The notes under the pieces were generated by a model, which saw only the letters and a list, made by a program, of their open reading frames with translations, ran no database searches and had not been told where the DNA came from. A DNA stretch of 64,000 nt. Source: CAWCWN01 sp963799245 (lineage in GTDB: Bacteria; Chloroflexota; Ktedonobacteria; Ktedonobacterales; Ktedonobacteraceae). Position numbers and translations under genes: made by a program. The stretch spans positions 310,001 through 374,000 of the forward strand of contig CAWCWN010000006.1 in the NCBI GenBank assembly GCA_963799245.1, given 5' to 3'. Shown here piece after piece: positions 8,832 through 17,080 of this stretch (position 1 is its first letter; every line of letters starts with the position of its first letter).

Positions 8832-9004
8832 CTACGATTTGCGTTATTGGTAAGCATCAGGCCGATTTTGTCCGGCTTCGACCTGGCGCGTTATTCGCGT
8901 TCACATTCACGCTTTTTGGCGCATTTCTGCACTTATATGTGCGTGAGGTGAACGCACCTAGTTAATGGGCTTACCAGGCCCGTTCACGGGTATTCACGCG
9001 CTCA

Positions 9005-9952
9005 CTATAGGTTGTCTAACACTGACAAACGGCTCTTGCGGGTTCTGACCGCTTTGGGCGAAAGACTCTTCAAATAGTTCTCGGTCATAGACACCGAACT
9101 GTGCCCGAGCAACCTCGATAGGTCGTAGACATCCCCGCCGCTCTCCATGAACATGGCCGCAAACGTGTGCCTGAATTTGTGCGGATTGACCTGCGCGTGC
9201 GCCGGCAGCGTCGAAAGTGCTTTCAAGCGCGCCATCACATGATGCAGGTTTCTCGCATTCATGGCGTTCTTGTTGCGGGTCAAGAACACTGGCTCACTCT
9301 TATGCGCGCCTGCGCGATACTCCCGCATGTAGCGGTTGAGCGCACGCCTGGTGATGCTACCAATCGGTATTTCGCGCTCTTTGCGCCCTTTGCCCATCAC
9401 TTTTATGTAGTTGTCCTCCAAAGCGCGTTGGGCAATCGTAACGTTACCAATGGTAAGCGTGCCAAGCTCTTCGGCCCGTATGCCCGTGTCAACTAGCAGC
9501 GCGATGATGGCTGTGTCACGCAAAACAAAGACTGGCAAGATCTGCATCTTGCAGGCTTCAAACAACGCCAAAATCTCCTCGGTCGTATAGGCTTCAACCA
9601 CTTTGTGCTCTAAGCGCGGCGGCTTAATGCCCTTGATTGTCGCGTGCCTGACGTACGCACTGTACTCTTCATCATCCCTACACCAGTAGAGAAACGACCA
9701 GATGCTTTGCACAAATCCGTGCAGGGTGTGGGTTGAAATAGTAGCGCGGTCTGCTCTGCGCGGCTTGCGATTGTCACCAACCCAGGCCAAGAACGACTGC
9801 ACTGTGCGGTTGTTCACGCGCTCCAAACCCACATCGTTCTCTTCGCACCAATCGGCAAAGAGCGAGAGGCGATGCTGGTATAATGACTGTGTGCGCGCTG
9901 CCAGATGCTTGATCGAGCCGAGATAATCAATGACTGCTGTTGCTACATCCAT
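9005..9952 (-). CDS. Tyrosine recombinase/integrase (XerC/D-like), intact
   Basis: A 315-residue site-specific recombinase. The N-terminal SAM-like core-binding domain covers about 1-100 and the catalytic domain about 120-315. Catalytic residues are visible: R in DTGIRAEELG, K in MGKGRKEREIP, H-x-x-R in NPHKFRHTFAAMF, H in LLGHSSVSMTENY and the tyrosine nucleophile in the same segment. Length and order are normal. It is the only complete gene of the module running back to 6.84 kb and lies about 50 bp from an unrelated truncated CBS-domain gene. It may therefore mark the end of an integrated element. No clear att repeat was found. Confidence 0.9.
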   Translation of the reverse strand: MDVATAVIDYLGSIKHLAARTQSLYQHRLSLFADWCEENDVGLERVNNRTVQSFLAWVGDNRKPRRADRATISTHTLHGFVQSIWSFLYWCRDDEEYSAYVRHATIKGIKPPRLEHKVVEAYTTEEILALFEACKMQILPVFVLRDTAIIALLVDTGIRAEELGTLTIGNVTIAQRALEDNYIKVMGKGRKEREIPIGSITRRALNRYMREYRAGAHKSEPVFLTRNKNAMNARNLHHVMARLKALSTLPAHAQVNPHKFRHTFAAMFMESGGDVYDLSRLLGHSSVSMTENYLKSLSPKAVRTRKSRLSVLDNL

Positions 9953-10002
9953 TGTTGATCGCCTTAGACCGAACGAAACGCGTAAGCGCGCTTCTGGACT
10001 GT

Positions 10003-10020
10003 GTTGATCAGTACATCAAC
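10003..10020. repeat. Short palindrome at the integrase/CBS-fragment junction
   Basis: GTTGAT-CAGTAC-ATCAAC is a perfectly symmetrical 18-mer. It sits where the integrase-side DNA meets the truncated CBS-domain frame. It could be a recombination site half or chance. Confidence 0.35.
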
Positions 10021-10304
10021 TGGCGGGTTTAATTACGCTGGGCGATATCCGCCATGTGCCACGGGAGCAGTGGCCGCAGACGCCGGTTGGTTTCGCGATG
10101 ATACCGGCCGAGCGCCTGCACACCATTAGCGCCCAGCAAGACCTCATTGATGTTTTGCCTTTGATGACAGGGCAGGATGTAAACCAGCTGCCTGTAGTGC
10201 AGGACGGCAAGCTGGTAGGTGTTCTGACGCGCGATGCGATTATGCGTTCGTTGGAGACGCGGCGTTTGCTTGGGCTTGAGCGCGACAAAATGTCGCGCTC
10301 ATAA
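10008..10304 (+). pseudogene. CBS-domain protein, 3' fragment (site-2 protease type suspected)
   Basis: The frame opens without a start codon at the junction and encodes LAGLITLGDIRHVPREQW, then a second CBS motif (DVNQLPVVQDGKLVGVLTRD) and a short tail. CBS pairs bind adenine nucleotides and regulate attached domains. The upstream catalytic or membrane part is missing. The wording GDIRHVP and the tail RSLETRRLLGL recall CBS-tailed M50 membrane metalloproteases, but this is only inferred. A terminator hairpin follows. Confidence 0.65.
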
Positions 10305-10431
10305 ATTGCGTGAAACTTATTGGTGTATGTCGGCGTAATATACTTGACCTTGGAGCACTGCTTCCTTCTCGACTACTGCAATGTGATCCAACTCTACAAC
10401 ACAATGTACAGTAATTGCTCCAGGGCCGAAG

Positions 10432-10468
10432 AGCAGACATTTGAAGACCGATGTCTGCTTCTATTTTT
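10432..10468 (+). terminator. Rho-independent terminator
   Basis: AGCAGACAT (10432-10440) pairs perfectly with ATGTCTGCT (10451-10459) over a 10-nt loop, followed by TCTATTTTT. It lies between the CBS fragment and the YbaK gene. Confidence 0.75.
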
Positions 10469-10519
10469 GGATTGTGCTGAACCTTGTGGCCAGAACTATG
10501 CTGAAATTGGAGGAAACGT

Positions 10520-10999
10520 ATGTCGCAGGAATTACGGGCGAGCGCGCAAAAAGTCCAGGATATTTTGCGCGCGCGTGGATTTTCAGCGCGCGTCGTCGAG
10601 CTGCCCGGCTCGACCCGCACCGCCAGGGAGGCTGCGCATGCGATTGGCTGCACGGTAGAGCAGATCGTCAAATCGCTGGTGTTCAGGGGAAAGGACTCAT
10701 CGCGGGCGATTTTAGTCGTTGCCAGCGGACCCAACCGGGTGAACGAGCAGCATATCGCTGAGTTGCTGGGCGAAGCGATTGAAAAAGCGGATGCTGATTT
10801 TGTGCGGCGCAGCACCGGTTTTGTCGTGGGGGGAGTGCCCCCACTTGGCCATAGCGAGCGCTTACGGACCTTTATCGATGAAGATCTCTTGCGCTATGGC
10901 GAGATATGGGCCGCCGCGGGAACGCCGCACGCGGTCTTCCAGCTTAGCGCGGCCGATCTCCAGGAGATGACGGGCGGAGAGGTCGTCCGCATAACATAA
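10520..10999 (+). CDS. ybaK: YbaK/EbsC-type aminoacyl-tRNA deacylase
   Basis: A 159-residue single-domain editing hydrolase of the YbaK/ProX family. It removes mischarged amino acids (for YbaK itself, Cys from tRNA-Pro) in the cytoplasm. Family landmarks are the lysine of IVKSLVF, the glycine loop GGVPPLGHSE and AAAGTPHAVFQL near the C-terminus. Length is typical. The ATG has GGAGGAAA upstream and sits after a terminator, so it has its own promoter or leads the following argE-type gene (55-bp gap). Exact tRNA/amino-acid specificity cannot be read. Confidence 0.88.
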   Translation: MSQELRASAQKVQDILRARGFSARVVELPGSTRTAREAAHAIGCTVEQIVKSLVFRGKDSSRAILVVASGPNRVNEQHIAELLGEAIEKADADFVRRSTGFVVGGVPPLGHSERLRTFIDEDLLRYGEIWAAAGTPHAVFQLSAADLQEMTGGEVVRIT

Positions 11000-11053
11000 T
11001 AGCGCGCGCTATGATGAACACAGAGAAGATACCACAAAGGAGCGTACATCAAG

Positions 11054-12265
11054 ATGAGTAATCTGCCTATCCAGCATAGCGAGCTCTGGGAGCTTTCGCG
11101 CCAGCTCGTTGGCTTCAATACGGTCAGTTCCGCCAGCAATGAGAGCGCCATCTCGTTTCTGGCGCATTATCTTGAAGAGTGCGGCTTTGCGTTGCGCGTC
11201 TTGAGCGAGGACGTTGGTGGCGTGCGCAAGGCCAATCTCGTCGCCTGGGCCGGGCCGGAAGTGGCGGGGGGACTGATCATTTGTGGCCATACTGATGTCG
11301 TGCCTTTCGACGGACAACCCGGCTGGAGATCCGATCCACTGCTGTTGCGGAGCAATGGCGAACGAATTTTTGGGCGCGGCGTTGCCGATATGAAGGTATT
11401 TCTGGCCCAGACCCTTATTGCCGTGAAACGGTATCCGCTGGCCAAGTTAAAACGGCCGCTGGTGTTTATTTTTACCAGTGACGAGGAGGTTGCCGGCCAG
11501 GGCGCCGAGCGCCTGGTTAGTGTATTGCCCGACCTTTTCAGCAATTACCCTATGCCAGAGCTGGCTCTGATCGGCGAGCCCACGGCTTTTGAGATCTATG
11601 CCGCGCACAAGGGCTATGCGTTGTTCGACATTGTCGCGCGTGGCAGAGGAGGCCACAGCAGTGTGCCGGAAAAAGGGCTCAACGCTATAGAGAGTATGGC
11701 AGAGGTTATTCTTCTGATCCAGGAGCTGAATAGAGGCCTGCAGAGGCGGATTTCGCCCGAGAACAGGCGCCTTTTTCCAGAATCTCCGGGCTCGACGTTC
11801 AACTACGGCGTCATCTGCGGCGGTCTGGCCGCCAACATGATCGCCGATACCTGTCGCCTGGTCGTGAGCATGCGTATAGCGCCGGGGGACGACCTGGAGG
11901 AGATCATGACGACGCTGCGGCAAAGGATCGACAGCGATATCTCGCAGGGCATGCGCTCGTTCGCGCCTGAATGTGGTGTGTTTATCGAAAATATGGTGGC
12001 GGCCCCTCCCCTGCGTTCACCCGCGAGCGGGGCATTTTACCGGCTTTTGTTGCGGCTCAGCGGGAGACAGGCCGAGCATGGCGCCGCCTTCGCCACTGAT
12101 GGGGGGCACCTGCAGAAGCTTGGGATCAACTCCTATATCTGTGGCCCTGGCGAGCTTTCACAGGCGCACCAGCCCAATGAAAGCCTGCCGCTGGCGCATT
12201 TCTTCAAGGGCCAGGAGCTCCTGGAGACGCTCATCTACGAGTGGTGCGTCAGAGAGCATGCGTGA
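11054..12265 (+). CDS. argE: M20 metallopeptidase, acetylornithine deacetylase-like
   Basis: A 403-residue two-domain M20 enzyme that hydrolyses N-acylated amino acids, in ArgE the N-acetyl group of acetylornithine. Metal ligands and catalytic residues are visible: H79 and D81 (GHTDVVP), D112 (RGVADMK), E144/E145 (SDEEV), E175 (GEPT) and the late histidine in AHQPNES. The dimerisation lid is inserted around GGHSSVPEKG. GRGVADMKVF and AHQPNE favour ArgE over DapE. AAAGGAGCG precedes the ATG. The last 65 bp are duplicated 1.2 kb downstream, and the copy has a slightly different ending (HAT-stop rather than HA-stop). Confidence 0.8.
   Translation: MSNLPIQHSELWELSRQLVGFNTVSSASNESAISFLAHYLEECGFALRVLSEDVGGVRKANLVAWAGPEVAGGLIICGHTDVVPFDGQPGWRSDPLLLRSNGERIFGRGVADMKVFLAQTLIAVKRYPLAKLKRPLVFIFTSDEEVAGQGAERLVSVLPDLFSNYPMPELALIGEPTAFEIYAAHKGYALFDIVARGRGGHSSVPEKGLNAIESMAEVILLIQELNRGLQRRISPENRRLFPESPGSTFNYGVICGGLAANMIADTCRLVVSMRIAPGDDLEEIMTTLRQRIDSDISQGMRSFAPECGVFIENMVAAPPLRSPASGAFYRLLLRLSGRQAEHGAAFATDGGHLQKLGINSYICGPGELSQAHQPNESLPLAHFFKGQELLETLIYEWCVREHA
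12197..12261 (+). repeat. 65-bp direct repeat, copy 1 (argE 3' end)
   Basis: From CATTTCTTCAAGGGCC to GAGAGCATGC. It matches 13391-13455 with one base difference (C/T in GTG(C/T)GTC). Confidence 0.95.
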
Positions 12266-12301
12266 TAGATTTCACGCCCTGAGGCGTATATCTGTGGTCC
12301 T

Positions 12302-12520
12302 CTAGTGCATATTCTCATCACGCTGCTTGCCGTACAAGATGATATCCGGTGTCTCGTCCGCATACCTGCGTGGTATCAGCCAGTCTCGTCCAACGCGCCA
12401 AACGCCTTTGAATACATCCATCCGGCACCATCGCCGGATAGTCTCAGCGCTTTTGCCATACGCCTCCGCCACAGCATTGACGTCGACGTAGTCTTGTTTT
12501 GCTATGTCCGCAAATTGGAC
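12302..12520 (-). pseudogene. Excisionase/MerR-like helix-turn-helix remnant
   Basis: Reading minus from about 12520: FADIAKQDYVDVNAVAEAYG, then KSAETIRRWCR, VWRVGRDWLIPRRYAD and a short tail to a stop at 12302. The pattern (Y-V-x-V ... A-E-x-Y-x-x-S-x-x-T-I-R-R-W ... W-L-I-P) is that of small excisionase-type HTH proteins. No usable start codon is in frame (stops TAG-TGA lie just upstream), so it appears decayed. Confidence 0.5.
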
Positions 12521-13036
12521 TCACTACACGTTTTGTGCTATGATGTATACATGGTTTGTGGCATTGCTCTTGGGAAAGGGCGATGAAAGAGGACTGGGAG
12601 AGAAACCCTAGCGGACCACAAATCTGCCAGGGTATTTTTACCCCCATTGTGACATTGTTGGCCCAATTGTGACCTGACAGAGACACCAATTATTTATACT
12701 GCGTAGTGGCGGGTGGTGATTGTTGCTGGTTAACTAAGTCTCGCACCTGCCAAAGATGGCCCCTGTTTAACCCAGCCCGTTCGGCAGGGGCCTCTCAGAC
12801 GGGGTAGCACCTGCTGCGTTAATGTCTTCGCTGTTTCACCAGGTGCTGTCCCAAATCCAACTTCTTCCCCAATACTGCCATTGCCGATGTGGCAGTTTGC
12901 ATACCGCCTTGGGGTTCTACCTCCGCCCCAGGGCGGATATTTCATGCCTGTTGCCTGAACAACCTCATGCTTATACAACATAATGCCCGTATAACATCAG
13001 CATCCGTACCAAGATGTTATACTGCTTTCATGAACG

Positions 13037-13322
13037 TCATGCTGCTTCTCCTGTTTCTTTCCCAACCGCTGAATGTTGCTCTTCTGGAATTACCGCCTGG
13101 TAGGCACTCCAAAAATCAGTGTAGCACTGTCCGGTATGGTATGTGGTAAGCTCTCAGAATCTCTGCTCGGCGTTCTTCTGGATAGGCATGTGGCGTCGGA
13201 TTTTCACGGCTCTGCCTCTTGCAGACTCTGCAACGAAATTTCTGCTTTCCGTTGGGGGCTCGCCCATTTCGCGTCACTTCTTCGCTTCCACAATGAGGAC
13301 AATAGACAGTGCTCGTTACCAT
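13037..13322 (-). pseudogene. IS1-family transposase with a large internal deletion
   Basis: From an ATG at 13322 the frame encodes the InsA-type zinc motif (VYCPHCGSEEVTRNG, KFRCRVCKRQSRENP) and stops at H68. In the next frame the sequence carries on with a late InsB segment, TDFWSAYQAVIPEEQH then SAVGKETGEAA, ending at 13037. The catalytic core in between is gone. No complete IS ends were identified. Confidence 0.72.
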
Positions 13323-13390
13323 GGCACCTTCCAGCTCTCACAGGATTTTTCCCCTTACTTTATCACTGCATTCCCTTTTTGACCACTACC

Positions 13391-13455
13391 CATTTCTTCA
13401 AGGGCCAGGAGCTCCTGGAGACGCTCATCTACGAGTGGTGTGTCAGAGAGCATGC
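13391..13455 (+). repeat. 65-bp direct repeat, copy 2
   Basis: 64 of 65 bases match the end of the argE-like gene. It continues in frame to ACA TAA, possibly the original end of the gene. The sequence before it is unrelated to argE. Confidence 0.95.
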
Positions 13456-13530
13456 TACATAACGTATCCTTTTGCGCGAGGAGAGCGTTAATGAATTGAG
13501 AAGACGTTGAATATCTGGAAGGAGCAAGTT

Positions 13531-14487
13531 TTGTTAACGCGTAAGCTGGGTCGCACAGAATTAGAAGTGTCAGCCTTTTGCCTGGGCGGCAATGTTTTTG
13601 GCTGGACGATCGACGAGGAGACCTCGTTTGCAGTTATGGACGCCTATGCCGCGCAGGGCGGTAACTTTATCGATACCGCGGACGTATACTCGTCCTGGGT
13701 TCCAGGACATTTCGGTGGTGAATCGGAGGCGATCATGGGGCGCTGGATGAGCGCGCGCAAAAATCGGGATCGCATCGTCGTTGCGACGAAGGTCGGGAGC
13801 CGTATGGGCACTGCCCCGGACGCGCAGGGTCTTTCGCGCCGTTACATTATGGAGGAGGTCGAGGCTTCGTTAAAGCGCCTGCAGACGGACTATATCGACC
13901 TGTACCAGGCTCATCGCGATGATCAGGAGACCCCCCTCGAAGAGACGCTGGCTGCCTTCAATGACCTTGTCCGCCAGGGCAAGGTACGCTATATAGGCGC
14001 CTCCAACTACAGCGCTGCTCGCCTGCGGCAGGCTCTTCAGATAAGTGAGCAGCACAACTATGCCCGCTATGAGTGCGTACAGCCGCCCTACAGCCTGGTG
14101 AACCGCGCAGCGTACGAGCGCGAGCTGGAACCGCTCTGCCTCGAGCAGAAGCTGGGCGTGATTACCTATTCATCTCTGGCAAGTGGCTTTCTCTCCGGCA
14201 AGTATCGTTCGGGCCGCGACTTGCCCTCTAGCCCGCGTGCCGTGGGTGTCCAGGATCGCTACATGAACGAGAAGGGTTTCAGAGTGCTGGAACAGCTCGA
14301 TCGCGTGGCTGAGGTTCATCACGTCACCGTCGCGCAGGTGGCGCTGGCCTGGATTCTGGCCCGGCCAGGTATCACCTCGGCCATTGCCAGCGCTACTACG
14401 GTGGAACAATTGCGCGAGTTGCTCGGCTCAGTTACACTCAAGCTCAGCCAGGAAGAGATGGCCTTGCTTGACCGGGTCAGCGCGTAA
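13531..14487 (+). CDS. Aldo/keto reductase
   Basis: A 318-residue TIM-barrel NAD(P)H oxidoreductase of the aldo/keto reductase superfamily (COG0667 type). The catalytic tetrad can be read as D and Y in FIDTADVYS, K in VATKVGS and H in QAHRDD. The NADP-binding end is represented by SAIASATTVEQL. The frame opens at a TTG at 13507, but the TTG at 13531 follows AAGGAG by 6 bases and starts directly with the conserved LGRTELEVS motif. I therefore chose 13531. The physiological substrate is unknown. It stands alone downstream of mobile debris. Confidence 0.88.
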   Translation: MLTRKLGRTELEVSAFCLGGNVFGWTIDEETSFAVMDAYAAQGGNFIDTADVYSSWVPGHFGGESEAIMGRWMSARKNRDRIVVATKVGSRMGTAPDAQGLSRRYIMEEVEASLKRLQTDYIDLYQAHRDDQETPLEETLAAFNDLVRQGKVRYIGASNYSAARLRQALQISEQHNYARYECVQPPYSLVNRAAYERELEPLCLEQKLGVITYSSLASGFLSGKYRSGRDLPSSPRAVGVQDRYMNEKGFRVLEQLDRVAEVHHVTVAQVALAWILARPGITSAIASATTVEQLRELLGSVTLKLSQEEMALLDRVSA

Positions 14488-14568
14488 GCTGCAGGGCTTT
14501 ATGCATACGCAAGCATCTAAAATATGACGCGACCCTATACTATTCTGGCAAAGAGCCCTTGTGCTTGA

Positions 14569-14829
14569 ATGAAGAGGCATAAGGAGATGATCAATTGGAG
14601 TCAGGAGAGCAGTGCCAGCGCTGGAGATGCCGTGCTATGTCGCGCCAGCTCGGACTACCAGGCGGCCTATCAGGATCCTTTTTCAGTCGAGGCAGGTAAG
14701 ACCTTTCACATCGAGCGGCGAGCCGAAACCTGGAATGGCAATCCCGTCTGGCGCTGGGTATGGTGCATGGACCAGCGCAGGAAAAGTGGCTGGGTTCCGT
14801 TGGATCATGGAACGTGGTTGCCTGCATAG
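14569..14829 (+). CDS. Small SH3-like domain protein, 86 aa
   Basis: A compact, tryptophan-rich protein (GNPVWRWVWCMDQ, KSGWVPLDHGTW) with the strand pattern of bacterial SH3-like beta-barrels. The middle (SDYQAAYQDPFSVEAGKTF) looks like the RT-loop side. No signal peptide is seen, so it is likely cytoplasmic. The binding partner is unknown. The ATG at 14569 is used; the in-frame ATG at 14587 abuts AAGGAG too closely. Confidence 0.62.
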   Translation: MKRHKEMINWSQESSASAGDAVLCRASSDYQAAYQDPFSVEAGKTFHIERRAETWNGNPVWRWVWCMDQRRKSGWVPLDHGTWLPA

Positions 14830-14945
14830 CGCGCCTTTTTCTTGCTTCTTGCGCGGCCGGAGAGCAGAGCATGTGATTCTGTAGTAACATATCATCGCAG
14901 GGGAATAGTATCGCGCTTGTGTATGAGCGTGGAGAGGAAATATCA

Positions 14946-15134
14946 ATGAGGGGAGAGCGAGTATTTTTTGTGGCGGCCGCGGCTTTCAGCCTGGCGGGGG
15001 CCACTTTGATCGTCGTGGCGTTCGTAAATCCCGTAAACGGCTTTCTCTCCGTGGTGGCCACGCTCTGTTTTCTCGTGGCGCTCGCTTTCTACATCGTCGT
15101 GTATCGCCAGCTCAGGGGTCACCGGAGTAGATAG
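14946..15134 (+). CDS. Small two-helix membrane protein, 62 aa
   Basis: Two hydrophobic stretches, VFFVAAAAFSLAGATLIVVA and FLSVVATLCFLVALAFYIVV, are joined by a short polar turn with a basic C-terminus (YRQLRGHRSR), a helical hairpin with both ends probably inside. GAGAGGAAA precedes the ATG. Function unknown. Confidence 0.62.
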   Translation: MRGERVFFVAAAAFSLAGATLIVVAFVNPVNGFLSVVATLCFLVALAFYIVVYRQLRGHRSR

Positions 15135-15142
15135 ATAGATAG
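15128..15142 (+). repeat. TAGA tetranucleotide repeat
   Basis: Three and three-quarter TAGA units just after the stop codon of the small membrane protein. A longer tract of the same unit occurs at 20024-20046. Confidence 0.9.
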
Positions 15143-15201
15143 TTAGTTGTGGACTGGGCGCATACTCTGGGAGCCAGCAGCTTGTAGAGGCAGGTCGCGC
15201 T

Positions 15202-15570
15202 TCATTTCTGTGGCGACCTGGTGTAGCGTTTAATCGCCTCGAGGAGGCGCTCGAAAGCAAAGGGCTTGGTGAAAACCGGTATCGCCTTCTTAGCAAGCTT
15301 TGCTACCGCCTGCTGATCCGCGGTAAGGACGATGATAGGCAGAGTTATGTGTAGCTCTTTCTTTTCCCATACCTCGAGAAAGGCATAGCCATCCATTAGT
15401 GGCAGGCCGAGGTCGAGCAGGATGATATCCGGGATCTTCTTTTCCAGCCATTCAAGGGCCTCCAGCCCGTTTTGAGCCAAACTAACTGTGTAACCTGCGA
15501 GCTCAAGGCGAGTTTGCAGAATCATTTGCAGGTCAAGGTGATCCTCGACAAGAAGCACATGCTGTGTCAT
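15202..15570 (-). CDS. Single-domain response regulator (CheY-like)
   Basis: A 122-residue receiver domain without an output domain. Acidic pocket VEDHLD, phospho-acceptor aspartate in LLDLGLPLMDGY, switch threonine in VLTAD and lysine in FTKPFAFE are all present. It would take phosphate from a histidine kinase and act through protein contacts. No kinase lies nearby, so the partner is elsewhere. Length is normal for stand-alone receivers. Confidence 0.9.
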   Translation of the reverse strand: MTQHVLLVEDHLDLQMILQTRLELAGYTVSLAQNGLEALEWLEKKIPDIILLDLGLPLMDGYAFLEVWEKKELHITLPIIVLTADQQAVAKLAKKAIPVFTKPFAFERLLEAIKRYTRSPQK

Positions 15571-15938
15571 ACTCGCAATCTCCCCCAGGTAGCATTGTGT
15601 GACGTAGTAGTGTCTGGCCGTGAGGACAAGTTCTCCTCAATTATAAAAGAACGCGTCGTATTTTACAAGCTTGAAATAGAGAAAAGTGCAAATCAAGAGA
15701 TAGATGCGAGCCCTGTCAATAAATAGATGCATTAACTCACTCTTAACGGGTAATGATCGTTCTGTTTCCTTCTCGCAACAAAGCTAAGCAACCCGTCAGT
15801 GCGCTCTGCTCTCGTCGCTCGCCCGCGATTGCTGGAGAAGATATGGGCAGGCATAAGGCGTCCCCTTACGCTGCTTGCAGCTCCTGCTGCCGGGCAGCAC
15901 TCTGGAGCCAGAGTGCCGCTCAACTCATATGCCCCCGC
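15571..15938. other. Intergenic region, nothing recognised
   Basis: About 370 bases between the response regulator start and the fusion-protein stop. Small frames on both strands lack ribosome sites and family resemblance. Confidence 0.4.
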
Positions 15939-17000
15939 TTAGCGAGGATCGAGCGCGCTGACGATGGTGGGCAGCAACACCTCCAGCGTATAGGTATCGT
16001 CGTGGCGCCGGCCATTGATGAAGAAGGTGGGAGTCCCACTGACGCGGCTGTGCCTGCCACTCTCGCTGTCCTCATCGACGCGATGGGCGTAGACGTGGTG
16101 CGTCAGTTCTCGCTGGAAGCGTTCTACATCCAGCCCCAGGTCGCGAGCATACTGGACCAGGTGGTCATCATCCAGCTGAGCCTGGTGATCGTAAAGCAGC
16201 GAGTGCATGTCCCAGAACCTGCCCTGGGTGGCCGCTGCTTCGGCCGCTTCGGCGGCGTGCCTGGCGTGGGGATGAACATTAGTGAGCGGGAAATGGCGAA
16301 AAACAAAGCACAGCTGCTGGCCGAGTAGTTTCTGGATCTCCTGCACAACGGGGTAGGCTTCCGCGCAGTACGGGCACTCATAGTCGCCGTATTCCACCAG
16401 GGTGACCGCGGCGCTCTCCGGTCCCTGCACATGATCGCGCTCGCTCACCGGGGGCATAAGTTGAGGAGGCTGAAGGGTGGCCGCTTGAACAGTGCCCGCG
16501 CCCGCGCCCGCCAGGTTCCGCAGGACGGCGAGTATCGTATCAACGCCTGGATTGACGCCCGCTGGAGCCACGTGGCTCCAGCGCACAATGCCCTCGCCAT
16601 CGAGCACAAACAGGGCGTGCTCACTCGTGCCATCAGAGGCGCGAAAGACGCCAAAGGCGCGCGCAACGGCTCCCTTTGGTTCAAAATCTGCAAGCAAGGG
16701 AAACTGCAAGTGCTGATCCCGGGAGAAGGCCAGGTGGCACCAGGTGCCATCGACCGAAATAGCGACGAACTGGGCGTTCAAGCTCTGAAAAGTTGCGAGG
16801 TACTTGCTGTAGAGCTTTAGCTGATCGATACAGCTCGGGCTCCAGTCGGCCGGGTAGAATGCGAGAATTACGGCTTGACCGCGGAAATCGCTCAGGGAGA
16901 CCGACTCCTCCGGGGCTGCGCGGAGGGTAAAGTCGGGCGCGGACGTTCCAGCAGGCAGAGGCCTCTGAGCACGTTGCTGGTTGTGTGCTTCTATATGCAT
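15939..17000 (-). CDS. Peroxiredoxin-DsbA fusion protein
   Basis: A 353-residue protein joining two redox domains. Residues about 15-165 are an AhpC/TSA-type peroxiredoxin: APDFTL, then FYPADWSPSC with the peroxidatic cysteine C57. Residues about 190-353 are a DsbA-like thioredoxin fold with VEYGDYECPYC (C209-P-Y-C212) and the cis-proline loop VSGTPTFFING. A flexible Ala/Gly/Pro linker joins them. There is no signal peptide or membrane helix, so it probably works in the cytoplasm, where the CPYC domain could reduce the attached peroxidase. That is inference. Separate family members are common; I am less sure how common this fusion is. Confidence 0.85.
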   Translation of the reverse strand: MHIEAHNQQRAQRPLPAGTSAPDFTLRAAPEESVSLSDFRGQAVILAFYPADWSPSCIDQLKLYSKYLATFQSLNAQFVAISVDGTWCHLAFSRDQHLQFPLLADFEPKGAVARAFGVFRASDGTSEHALFVLDGEGIVRWSHVAPAGVNPGVDTILAVLRNLAGAGAGTVQAATLQPPQLMPPVSERDHVQGPESAAVTLVEYGDYECPYCAEAYPVVQEIQKLLGQQLCFVFRHFPLTNVHPHARHAAEAAEAAATQGRFWDMHSLLYDHQAQLDDDHLVQYARDLGLDVERFQRELTHHVYAHRVDEDSESGRHSRVSGTPTFFINGRRHDDTYTLEVLLPTIVSALDPR

Positions 17001-17080
17001 GAAAATCCTCCTGAACTCGTGCGTAGCAGGCTTGTTGACTAACCTAGCATATCACATACGCGCCGGCTGACATCTCCGTT

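Larger units (their letters stand above)
12266..13390. other. About 1.1 kb of mobile debris between the two argE-end copies
   Basis: No intact gene lies here. The segment holds an HTH-domain remnant (minus, 12.3-12.5 kb), a plus-strand promoter-like TTGGAC-18 bp-TATGAT at about 12514-12543, a G/C-rich stretch with palindromes (12.75-12.98 kb), a hairpin ATAACATC/GATGTTAT (12991-13020) and an internally deleted IS1-like transposase (13.04-13.32 kb). Its junctions coincide with the duplicated argE end. Confidence 0.6.

Noticed and set aside
12730..12981. 83-codon minus frame in the argE-flanked debris
   Set aside because: Gly/Pro/Arg-rich with palindromic DNA beneath it; more likely structured non-coding debris than a protein.
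15753..16328. 191-codon plus-strand frame
   Set aside because: Overlaps the well-supported peroxiredoxin-DsbA fusion on the other strand; composition is that of a shadow frame.
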